A DNA stretch of 64,000 nt, taken from Simmondsia chinensis. Taxonomy: Eukaryota > Streptophyta > Magnoliopsida > Caryophyllales > Simmondsiaceae. The translations under genes were made by a program, and so were the position numbers. The stretch is taken from contig JAGTTD010000005.1 in NCBI GenBank assembly GCA_018398585.1, positions 40,054,750 to 40,118,749 of the forward strand. The letters run 5' to 3'. The number at the start of each line of letters is the position of its first letter. Within the stretch, counting starts at the first letter, position 1. This document shows positions 47,014 through 56,170 of this stretch, one piece after another. Under the pieces are notes generated by a model that was given only the letters and a program-made list of their open reading frames with translations, was not told the DNA's origin and did no database searches.

Positions 47014-47539
47014 TATTGATGTATTTTCAAAATGAGAATTGTTAATGAAGTGTTTGAAATTTATTCCGATGTTATTTAAAGTGTTTTTTATTTATATGGG
47101 ATGTGTGTCGACACATAGGGCTCGTGTGTCAACACACAATCTTACAGAACCAACATGCAGAGTTGTGTGTCGACACACAGAGCCCGTGTGTCAACACACG
47201 ATCTTACAGAAGCACATGGAATAGATATGTGTGTCGACACACAGGGCAGATTTTGACAATTTACTTGTGCCGTTTATTCCGGTTTTTGGCGCCTCTTTTG
47301 GGATGCTTTTAGGGGACGTCTCTTTTCACTCTTAACATTTATAATACCCCCTTTGATCAAATTTGTTTTGACTTGAATCAATACAAAAGATCGAAAGAAC
47401 TTTGTATGAGAGGGATTACTTAAAAATGTTGAAAGTTCTTGAACAAAAACTTCATTCTCATTCATCTCTTCTATCTCTCCTCTTATACACTTTCACTTCA
47501 TTGTTTTCGTTGTTGTTGTATCTCCGATACTATTTCCTA
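47014..47539 (+). repeat. copia-2 5' LTR with palindrome array
   Basis: Shared with 51039-51520 up to CTATTTCCTA. It may extend further to the right. It carries the palindrome array at 47101-47250 and a ~60-bp GTGCCGTTTATTCCGG-containing block that the right LTR lacks. Confidence 0.82.
47101..47250. repeat. array of five TGTGT(C/A)GACACA-like palindromes in the LTR
   Basis: Perfect palindromes TGTGTCGACACA alternate with near-palindromes TGTGTCAACACA. The pair plus a CTTACAGAA spacer repeats about 2.5 times with a ~60-bp period. The right LTR has the same five positions at about 51125-51270, more decayed. Confidence 0.88.
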
Positions 47540-47667
47540 CGTTGAAATAAGTCTTAAGGAAAGTGACTACACAGCCTTGACACTTGAGATCTCTATGATA
47601 CCCGTTCTTGCAAGTGCTTACGCTAACAATCTTAAGGCTTATTCTTGTTTTGTGATCTTGGTTTGAT

Positions 47668-50469
47668 ATGGCTTCATCACTGAAAGAAATGATAGCGAAT
47701 TTTGTGAAGTTTGACCGTTTTGATGGCGGTAATTTTCGTCATTGGTAAAGGAAGATGCACTTCCTGATCACTACCCTGAATATGGTGTATGTTCTGAATA
47801 CACCATTCCCTACCCCCGCTACTGAGGAGGAGGAGATGCTGATCGAGCAACGAGCCCAGTTGAAACGGGAGAATGATGATTACATCTGAAGAGGGCACAT
47901 ACTGAATAGGATGACGGATGCCTTCTTTGACATCTACTCCAACGTGCCTATCGTAAAGGAATTATGGGACGCTCTAGAGGCACGCTACATGGCTGAGGAT
48001 GCCACCAGTAAGAAATTTTTAGTTAGTCCGTTTAATAATTATAAGATGGTTGATGAACATCCGGTCATGGAGCAATTCCATGAAATTGAAAGAATTTTAA
48101 ATAACTTTAAACAACATAGTATGAATATGGATGATACCATCGTCATGTCTTATTTGATTGACAAACTCCCCCCTTCGTGGAGAGATATTAAGAAATCTCT
48201 CAAACACAAGGAAGACATGTCAATCAAAGAGATGGCTACCCATTTATGAATTGAGGAAGGTTACAAGTTACAGGATGACCACAAGGATCGCCCCGGTGAC
48301 ATTAGGAAAATCAATGTTACAGAAGAAAGCCAATCAAGTAAAGGAACCAAAAGAACCGAGATGGTAAATTCCATGTTATCGTATTCCGGACTCAATGATG
48401 GGTTTTGGGGTGAGGTCATGTTAACGGCCTGTCATATTTTAAATCGAGTTCCAAATAAGAAAAGTAAAATAACCTCATATGAACATTGGAACAGTTGACC
48501 CCCGAAGTTGAGTTATCTTAAAGAGTGGGGGCATAGGGTAGTCGTTAAAATCCCTGAACCTAAACGTAAAAGTTAGGTGAGAGAGGCATCGACACTATAT
48601 TTGTTGAATATGAGCTGCATAGTAAGGCGTATCGATTCTATGTAATTGAACCAAATGATTATATCAATGTTAATATGATAATAGAATCAAGAGATGCCAT
48701 TTTTAATGAGAATCGGTTTACCTCTATTCCTAGGCTAAGGGATTATGTACCAGTTGAGATTGAAACTCCAGCATCGTATGATGATGTTGATCATCATGAG
48801 AGGGAACAAGTCCCCAAGAATGCTCTAAAACTTCGAAGGAGTAAGAGAGCGAGGAAAGAGAAATCTTTAGGATCGGACTTCTACACTTTTCTGGTAGAAG
48901 GCTCGAGTAATGATATGGACCCTGTAATTCCATATTGTTGTGTCATGGAGGGAGACCCCATGACGTTTGATAAGGCTATGAAGTCTCACGATGCCTCCTT
49001 TTGGTGAGAGGTGATAAATGATGATATGGATTCCATCAAGGCAATAATACCTAGAAATTAGTGGATCTTCCAGGAGGTAGCAAGCCCATCGGATGTAAAT
49101 GAATCTTCAAGAAGAAGATGAAAGTCAATGGAACTATAGATAAGTTCAAAGCCCGATTAGTAGCTAAAGGGTTTACTCAAAAATATGGGTTAGACTACTT
49201 TGATACATATGCCCCAGTGGCAAGAACATCAACTATAAGAGTTTTGATTGCTATTGCCTCCATTTATAAGCTAATGATTCATCAAATGAATGTCAAAACA
49301 TCATTCCTGAATGGAGAACTAGAAGAGGAGGTGTATATAAAACAATCGGAAGGTTTTGTTGTTCCGGGCCAAGAGAGAAAGATATGTAAACTCATACGCT
49401 CTATGTATGGGCTAAAGTAAGCCCCGAAGCAATGGCACCATAAATTTGATCAAGTTGTTCTAAATAACAGATTCATTATATAGCAAGTTCGAGAATGGCA
49501 AAGGGGTCATGATCTGTTTATATTTCGATGACATGTTAATTTTCGGTACTGATTTGGAACTGGTAGAGAAAACTAAACAGTTTCTCTCGGTGAATTTTGC
49601 TATGAAAAACATGGGTGAGGCTGACGTGATCCTCGACATAATGATTGTAAGGAATGGTGGTGCAATATCCTTGACACAACATCACTATATTGAAAATGTA
49701 TTGAATAGATTCAACTATGGTGCATGTGCACCAATGTCGACTCCAATGGACCCTAGTGTAAAACTAGTACCGAATGTGGGCACTCCTAAGTATGCGCAAG
49801 TCATTGGATGTCTTACGTATGCCATGACTAGCACTAGGCCTGATATAGCCTATGCTGTGGGAAAACTAAGTAGATAACAGTTCGAGTAAACTGCAATGGC
49901 ATGCGGTGTATAGAGTATTGAAGTACCTTAAGAGTACCATGAATTATGGTATTTCTTGTGTAGGGTATCCTCCTATTTTGGAAGGATACTCTGATGCCAG
50001 TTGGATCTCCGAAATGGAAGATCATGCATCCACAAGCGGATGGGTATTTCTGCTTGGTGGAGGTGCGGTTTCTTGGGGTTCCAAGAAACAGATTTGTATA
50101 TCTGATTCTACAATGGCGGCAGAGTTCATAGCTCTTGCTTATGCGGCTAAAGAAGCCGAGTGGTTAAAGGATCTCTTGTATGAGATTCCTTTGTGGCCTA
50201 ATCCGATCTCACTGATATCTATCTACCACGATAGTCTGGCTACGCTTTCAAAAGCGTACAGTGAGGTGTACAATGGAAAGTCCAGGCACATTGGTGTAAG
50301 ACATAGTATTGTGAGACAACTTATTCGAGAAGGTGTCATCACTGTAGACTTCGTGAGAACGAGTCAGAATCTAGCGGATCCGTTGACAAAAGGCCTAGCT
50401 AGAGACTTGGTTCTAAAAATTAGTGAAGGGATGGGGTTGAAACCTGTCATTATTAGTCACCCAGTATAG
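47668..50469 (+). pseudogene. copia-2 gag-pol remnant
   Basis: ATG at 47668 starts gag (MASSLKEMIANFVKFDRFDG) with stops after HW, after NDDYI and at 48247-48249. After about residue 210 the sequence jumps to the end of integrase (NSMLSYSGLNDGFWGE, ACHILNRVPNKKSK), so knuckle, protease and integrase core are deleted. RT follows in other frames (FKARLVAKGFTQKYGLDYFD; the active site reads YFDDML instead of YVDDML), then RNase H (STMAAEFIALAYAAKEAEWL) to 50469. Several frameshifts; inactive. Confidence 0.85.
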
Positions 50470-51038
50470 GCTCTCAACTCGACGCCTGGTATGACGTCAG
50501 GTATCGGGTTCAATGAGTGAGACTTATCATCAATGTGACTGCAAGCACTAAAAGAAAATTTTACCATGCCCAGTGAGAAGTGCTTGGTTACTTGCGTCAA
50601 ATAATCTAAGAGAATGAGCGTATGTTCTTAATGGACCCGGGTTTATATTATTACTGAACGTCGAGTTGTAGGGACATGATCAGGGGGGTCCACCTTAGTG
50701 AGTGTGAAGTTTGGCCACTTCAAGGAGTGATTTTTGACAAAAGGTTTGGCTCTGAAATACTCGCGAAGGGTACAGGACACGAGGCTATATATGTGTCAAT
50801 CTGGGAGTTGTAGGGTGTGTACGGGGAGTACATCTTGTGCATATTGATGTGTTCGGTTAGTCAAAAGTGTTGTATAGTTCAAAGCATGGTCCACCATTTT
50901 CGATCCGATTAACTGTAAACGCGTCTTCACTAGCTGGGGGTTCAATCGTGAGACACCCTCATTGATGCATAATAAAGCCTCCTTTAATTTAGAGATATTA
51001 TATGTGAGAATGATTGTATTTTGAAAATGGTGGGGGAA
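50470..51038 (+). other. copia-2 3' untranslated region and polypurine tract
   Basis: Non-coding stretch between the RNase H stop and the 3' LTR. The polypurine tract is at 51024-51038. Confidence 0.7.
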
Positions 51039-51520
51039 TGTTGATGTATTTTCAAAATGAGAATTGTTAATGCAGTATTTGAGATTTTTTCCGATGTTGT
51101 TTGAAGTGTTTTTTTATTTGTATGGGATGTTTGTCGACACACAGGGCTCGTGTGTCAACGCACAATCTTATAGAACCAAAATGCAGACTTCTGTGTCCAC
51201 ACATGAAGCCCATGTGTTGACACACAATCTTACAAAAGCGCACGAAGTAGATCTATGTGTCGACACACAGGGCAGATTTTAGGGTGCTTTTAGGGGACGT
51301 CTCTTTTCACTCTTAACATATATAATACCCCCTTTGATTAGATTTGTTTTGACTTGAACCAATACACAAGAATGAAAGAACTTTGTATGAGAGGGATTAC
51401 TTAAAAGTGTTGAAAGTTCTTGAACAAAAACTTCATTCTCATTCATCTCTTCTGTCTCTCCTCTTACACACTTTCACTTCATCGTTTTGGTTGTCATTGT
51501 ATTTCCGAGACTATTTCCTA
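51039..51520 (+). repeat. copia-2 3' LTR
   Basis: Starts TGTTGATGTATTTTC directly after the polypurine tract and matches the left LTR to 51520, with a deletion after GGGCAGATTTT. Confidence 0.85.
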
Positions 51521-52194
51521 ATGCATGGTCAATTGATCCACGCGTCTAAGGAAAGACTCTTTTTGACCGAATCTTTGACCCGATGGGTACTTATTTTGCA
51601 CACGTGGTCGGGTTTCTCAAAGTAGTCTTCAATTATACCTCGATTGCGCTTGAATCTTCCACTTTTCAGCCTTTGTTTGCTCCGTTGCACTCTAAGCCAA
51701 AATGTACCTAGATTACAACAAAAACACACATGTAGAGGCCGAATATATGGCAGGAATGGAAAATAAAATATGTAAAAATCAAGTACATTAACATCCACAA
51801 ACCCACACCTTGCTTGTCCTCAAGCAAGATTCAATTTAAGCTAGATAATGGCGGAAAAGTCGATTCAGGCATTTAATCGCAAAGGTCACTTGTGAAAATT
51901 ATTGTTCAATCATATTTGAGAGTGTACTTGAGAGTAGTGAATCTTTATGTGACGTTATTATTGCACTAGTTCTAACTTAAGTTGTCATCATTAAGGTCTT
52001 TTTACTAGTGAGTGATCTTAGAACTTCTCTATCTTTCGTCTTACTTCAAAACCCTCCAACTTTAAGAAAACATAAAGGTAAAAAGTAAAGGAACAAGTTA
52101 TCCCAACCCTTCACCGCTAATTAATAGTGAAGTCAAAAGGCTTCTCTTTTCTCTCTTGTTTTCCCCCCTTCTTTTTTTGTTTTTTTTTTTTTAC
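51521..52194. other. unclassified, possibly retroelement-derived
   Basis: A minus-strand open stretch (51798-51529) reads LGTFWLRVQRSKQRLKSGRF but no family is recognised. CTTGCTTGTCCTCAAGCAAG at 51810-51829 is a palindrome-like stem. No TE ends found. Confidence 0.35.
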
Positions 52195-52370
52195 CTTTTT
52201 TCACTCGGTTAGGTGTGTCTTCTTTAGACCCATGTAGCGAGTTTTTGGCCGGCAGCTCCTGCTCCAGTTGGCTCAAGGTACCAGGTTTTAAGAGATCCCT
52301 ATGGACCTAATGGCTCGAGTCTTAAGGATCCACAAACTAATCCGTTAGCACATACCTTTTTTTTAGTGCT
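52195..52370. repeat. diverged direct repeat, unit 1
   Basis: Shares CCAGTTGGCTCAAG, ACCAGGTTTTAAGA and GGCTCGAG-type blocks with 52610-52770. The 5S-headed SINE sits between the two units. Confidence 0.6.
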
Positions 52371-52384
52371 TATTTTAGTAACTA
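52371..52384. repeat. 14-bp target-site duplication (left) of the 5S-headed SINE
   Basis: TATTTTAGTAACTA, identical to 52591-52604. Confidence 0.92.
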
Positions 52385-52590
52385 CCAAAGAGGGCACCAA
52401 CACGCAGTCACCGGATCCCATGAGAACTCCGAAGTTAAGCATGCTTGGGTGAGAGTAGTATCAGGATAAGTGACCTCCTGGGAAGTCCTCACCCTCAGGT
52501 TAGGGGCACTACGAAACAACCTCTCTTCATGTTAACACCCTGAAGGGGGTCCGCCCCCCAAGACCCTGCGTAGGCGGGAGTCCTTGAGGC
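52385..52590 (+). mobile_element. 5S-rRNA-headed SINE with RTE tail (copy 2, bounded by TSD)
   Basis: A 206-bp element with a perfect 14-bp duplication. 52395-52490 is 5S-like: CACCGGATCCCATGAGAACT, CCGAAGTTAAGCATGCTTGG, GAGAGTAGTATCAGGATAAG and TGACCTCCTGGGAAGTCCTC, covering the internal promoter of 5S genes. About 40 bp later the RTE-type tail begins (CGAAACAACCTCTC, ACCCTGAAGGGGG, AGACCCTGCGTAGGCGGGAG) and ends TTGAGGC without the TTG repeat. Not a 5S gene: it lacks the normal 5' end, has many changes and is fused to the tail before the duplication. Confidence 0.87.
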
Positions 52591-52604
52591 TATTTTAGTA
52601 ACTA

Positions 52605-52770
52605 TAAAGTTGATTCTTCTTAAGCTTTCCCTGTGGCCCATATAGCGAGCTTTGGACCGGCAGCTCCCGACCCAGTTGGCTCAAGATACCAAGTTTTAAG
52701 ATACCCCTACGGGCTTACTTGCTCGAGACACAGGGGCCACAAGAACCAACCAGACACCTTTTTTTTTCAG
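52605..52770. repeat. diverged direct repeat, unit 2
   Basis: Second copy of the block at 52195-52370, about 415 bp downstream. It shares the CCAGTTGGCTCAAG and CCAAGTTTTAAGA blocks and ends in an ACCTTTTTTTT run as unit 1 does. Confidence 0.6.
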
Positions 52771-53451
52771 GGGTTACTCAAGATAAAGAAATGTACAATT
52801 GATTTCAACATCGTTAGAAGTAGAATAGTGGATTTATATTCCTAAAGTTATTACCATTATTTCGACCCAAACAGTATGATATGTCACAAGATTAAGGGTG
52901 AAAAGTAATAATCTCACTAACTAGTTCAAAGACAAAAATATGGATTCAAAAGTCTGATCCAGCAATAATCTCATCTCATAAACATTCTAATCATCAAAGT
53001 AAATCTCATAACTAGTTGACAATAAGGGTCACAAACAATCTTATACTCATTTATGCCTTCAAAAATGTAGCTAATTTAAGCCAAATGAAGCTTTAAAGGA
53101 CAAACAGAAGCTCGCTCTCATCTGCCATCCCCAAACCCAAACCTTGCATTGTCCTCAATGCAAATCGACAAAAATAAATTCAAGCAAGGAAAGGAAAGAG
53201 ACGACCTGAGGTGTGACATATTCAGCGACATGCGGTAAGCAAATCCAAAGAAGAAAGATAGAGGTAGCAAGCTGCAATCGAAGACATAGAAAACAGGATA
53301 CTAAACAAACATGTTAGGAGTTTTATAAATAAAGAACGTACAAATGTTTAGTAAAAGTGAAACAAAGCTATCATAGGAGGGATAATAAATAGATCTACAA
53401 TTAAAAGAGAGTTCATGCTAAAAAAAAATAACAGTAATAAACATACTTGCA
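52771..53451. other. AT-rich DNA left of copy B, nothing recognised
   Basis: No ORF or element. This is the right edge of the presumed ~14.28-kb duplicated unit if the duplication is tandem. Confidence 0.45.
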
Positions 53452-53579
53452 TTTTTTTTTTTTTTTTTGGATCAACAAAGACTACAAGTTTTTTATTACT
53501 AAATAGAACTATTACAAAACAGTAAACAGAAAGCAGCAGCTCGATTTCAAGTTCAAAAAAATATATATACTTAAATCAA

Positions 53580-54824
53580 TCAAGATAGCCCAACTTGCTC
53601 AGCAAAATCCTTGACGTTGCCCTTGGGGTTTTTGTGGAACCTTGAGAAGCTAAAGTAGTGCAAGTCCAAGCCAGGCGCAACCCCATCCAGGACCATGTCA
53701 ACCAACACTCTTCCCACCACTGGCCCCATCTTGAAACCATGGCCTGAAAATCCACCAGCCACCACCACATCCTTCCCCAACTCCCCTTCCATGAAGTCTA
53801 TCACGAAGTCCTCATCCGGTGTCATGGAGTACATGCACGATTGGTTTACCACTGGCCCGTTTGGATCCACCCTCCCTCCAAACCTCTCCCTCACCCACTC
53901 CCTCAAAGCCTCAAGGCCCACCCCTCCTGCTTCTCCCCAAACCCTATTATCAGGGTCGCAGGTCTTGCCCCCGTGCACCGCTACCTTTATCAAACCCGGA
54001 TACTCCAAGGCAGGTGTGCCGTATACATTCGGGCACCCGTAGCTAACAAATGACGGAAAACTCCCTTCTATTGAATAATCCCTTTCGTACCCTTGCTCGA
54101 TCCTCCAGTAGCTTATGGTGGTCGTCAGGGGCTGAATGGGTATTGTGCGACCCGTGACCCTCTCCACCAGCTTCCCAGTCCACGCTCCCGCAGTCACCAC
54201 GCATTTCCGACAATAGAAATTTTGCCCTTTGCTTGTGCGTACTAGAATGGCGCCTTCTTTGCGGTCGGTCCTTTGGATGTCACTGACCTGGGTGTTGTCC
54301 TTGAGGACAGCACCGTTTTGGAGCGCTAGGGAGTGGAACATGGAAACGGCCTTGGTGGGCTTGATGACGCCGGCAGGTTCGCTGACCAACGCGATCCAGT
54401 CCTCCGGGATGGCAACCCTACCGGAGAACTCCTTGGCCAGGGCGTGATGATCGAGGACCAGGAAACGGAAGCCATGGGAGCGGCAGGATTGGATGACGGA
54501 CTGTAGGGCGAGGTCATCATGTCGGCCGATGTCAAGCTGGGTGGTGGAGTACAGGACGCGGTAACCAATCTGGGACTGGGCCTGCTCCCAGAGACGAAAG
54601 GACTCCAACACCATGGGGGTGTAGTAATGCTCGGGATAGGTGGCGCGTATGGTGCGAGACTCACCGTGGGAGGAACCGCGGTGGTGGAGGAAGTCAAATT
54701 GCTCTAAGAGGAGGACTCTGCAGCCTCTCTTGGCTGCGTAATAGGCGGAGCAGCTGCCCATGATACCACCCCCTACTACAATCACATCGAATAATGTTGC
54801 CTCGCTTTGTCCACAGCCTTCCAT
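53580..54824 (-). CDS. sarcosine oxidase-like FAD-dependent oxidoreductase, copy B
   Basis: An intact 414-residue paralogue of the gene at 39299-40543 and single-exon (ATG at 54824). All motifs are kept: Rossmann VIVVGGGIMGS, SSHGESR, AGAWTGKLV, the Cys of CMYSMTPDEDF and GGFSGHGFKMGP. Twelve residues differ (ILLLEQ to VLLLEQ, PMALES to PMVLES, SYGFRFRVLNH to SHGFRFLVLDH, TNIERTDGEEG to SDIQRTDRKEG, FASYGCPY to FVSYGCPN) against about nine silent changes by hand count. The Tyr-to-Asn change falls in the otherwise conserved PYVYGTP. The stop is followed by the same AATAAA and 17-A tract (53468-53452). The promoter-proximal region is shorter than in copy A, so expression may differ. Confidence 0.93.
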   Translation of the reverse strand: MEGCGQSEATLFDVIVVGGGIMGSCSAYYAAKRGCRVLLLEQFDFLHHRGSSHGESRTIRATYPEHYYTPMVLESFRLWEQAQSQIGYRVLYSTTQLDIGRHDDLALQSVIQSCRSHGFRFLVLDHHALAKEFSGRVAIPEDWIALVSEPAGVIKPTKAVSMFHSLALQNGAVLKDNTQVSDIQRTDRKEGAILVRTSKGQNFYCRKCVVTAGAWTGKLVERVTGRTIPIQPLTTTISYWRIEQGYERDYSIEGSFPSFVSYGCPNVYGTPALEYPGLIKVAVHGGKTCDPDNRVWGEAGGVGLEALREWVRERFGGRVDPNGPVVNQSCMYSMTPDEDFVIDFMEGELGKDVVVAGGFSGHGFKMGPVVGRVLVDMVLDGVAPGLDLHYFSFSRFHKNPKGNVKDFAEQVGLS

Positions 54825-55123
54825 CGCAACCACTTATCAACAACTTCTATTCGATGCTGCCCTGCCCTCTCAGTTTCACTGTATCCTCGGCAAACACCGA
54901 TCTAGATTAACAAGAGGGTTAGAGAAAGATGCGAATTCAGAGAACCCAACCTTTTAATTTACTGACCTTGGGGATGGGAGGTGGTGTTGCCTCTTTGTAT
55001 CCTCGCTTTCTCTCTGCTGTCTTTCTCCTCCCTACAGCCCCCTCTCCTGATTTCTTTTCCTTGTTTTTTTCAGCAGACCCACTTTCTCTCTCTTTTAACT
55101 CCTTTCATTTTCATTTTTCTTTT

Positions 55124-55159
<36 letters not shown>

Positions 55160-55299
55160 CTAAATAAAATATATAAACAACGGACAACGGACAGTCACGG
55201 GTGGTAGAAATGGCCCGTCTTCACGTCAATCCAGTCTGTACACTTCAGCTAATGATCTTTAAAAAAAAAAATTCTGCTCAACCGCATACTACCATAGCC
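54825..55299 (-). promoter_or_regulatory. 5' flank of oxidase copy B, shortened
   Basis: Matches copy A to 55000 (-176 from the ATG), then jumps to the equivalent of 41027. The CT/T-rich tract follows, with a T-run of about 28 at 55126-55153, longer than in copy A. Confidence 0.55.
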
Positions 55300-55786
55300 G
55301 TCCAACAACAGGATTGAAGACGAACTGAGATCAAGACGGAGAAGAAACGATGCAAAAAGTTTTGCGCTTCTCTGTTGGGGTCTTTGAAAGGATAGGAACT
55401 CGGCTATCTTCAGGGGTGAGAAGTCCCTCCCGGTCCAGACAGTCGATAGGGTTCGAACCATGTGTCTGGAGTGGGAGTGCAGGAACAGACTTGATTTTTT
55501 CGATTGCTCCTCTACTAGGGAGGCTACCAAGAGCAAAGTTATGAATACATGGGTTATCTAGGTCCCCCTGGAAGAGGGTTGGTGGAAGGTGAACTTCGAT
55601 GGGTCCAAACGTGGGTCTGAAGCTGCTGTTAGATTCATCATCCGAAACCATAGAGGAGAGATTATTGCGAGTGGCTCTAGAAGACTGGGTAATGCCCCAT
55701 TCATTCTGGCTGAAGCGTTGGCTGTTGGGGATGGAATCTTAGAGGCTGTTCAGAGGGGTGCTTCTCGTGTTATTTTGGAAAGAGAT
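55300..55786 (+). pseudogene. LINE RNase H fragment, 5' part (copy B), split by copia-3
   Basis: Reads NFDGSKRGSEAAVRFIIRNH, RGEIIASGSRRLGNAPFILA and EALAVGDGILEAVQRGASRV in one frame, so it lacks the 1-bp shift of copy A. It breaks at 55786, where copia-3 inserted. The rest resumes at 60616. Confidence 0.78.
55782..55786. repeat. target-site duplication GAGAT (left) of copia-3
   Basis: GAGAT before the 5' LTR, repeated at 60611-60615 after the 3' LTR. Confidence 0.95.
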
Positions 55787-56080
55787 TGTTGAATAAAAGT
55801 TATGTTTTGCATGGGTTTTTAGGAGTCAGATATCTTGTCCTAGTCTTTAGGCTTTTGTTAGTTTGTTTATTGTTGGAGTGATATTATGCTGATTTTGAAG
55901 AGTTAGCTTTGGAGTTAAGTTGCTATTTTATTGTTTTTCATTTAATGTACTGCCTATTTAAAGGTTACTTGTTATGCATTTGAAATACAAGTTCATAAGT
56001 ATTTTCTTCCAACAATCTGCTTTGTTCTTCTTCCTTCACTGTTAAATTTATTTTTCTTCATCTATCATTTCCTTCCAACA
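55787..56080 (+). repeat. copia-3 5' LTR (294 bp)
   Basis: Starts TGTTGAATAAAAG and ends CCTTCCAACA. Confidence 0.96.
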
Positions 56081-56081
56081 G

Positions 56082-56092
56082 TGGTATCAGAG
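56082..56092 (+). other. copia-3 primer-binding site (tRNA-iMet)
   Basis: TGGTATCAGAG starts one base after the 5' LTR. Confidence 0.92.
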
Positions 56093-56170
56093 GCAAGTTA
56101 GTGAAAAGTGAGTGAGTGAGAGATAGTGCAGTAGCAACACTTCTTTATCATTGCAGCAGCAATTCAATAC

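Larger units (their letters stand above)
47014..51520 (+). mobile_element. Ty1/copia element (copia-2), decayed and internally deleted
   Basis: Two LTRs (47014-47539 and 51039-51520 over their shared part) flank a gag-pol pseudogene and a polypurine tract AAAATGGTGGGGGAA at 51024-51038. The left LTR begins TATTGATG where the right has TGTTGATG. No target-site duplication is visible, because the left flank is the 5S SINE and the right flank is unrelated. No clear primer site was found. Confidence 0.85.

Noticed and set aside
47101..47250. CRISPR-like repeat array
   Set aside because: The repeats are short palindromes with similar, not unique, spacers inside an LTR of a plant retrotransposon.
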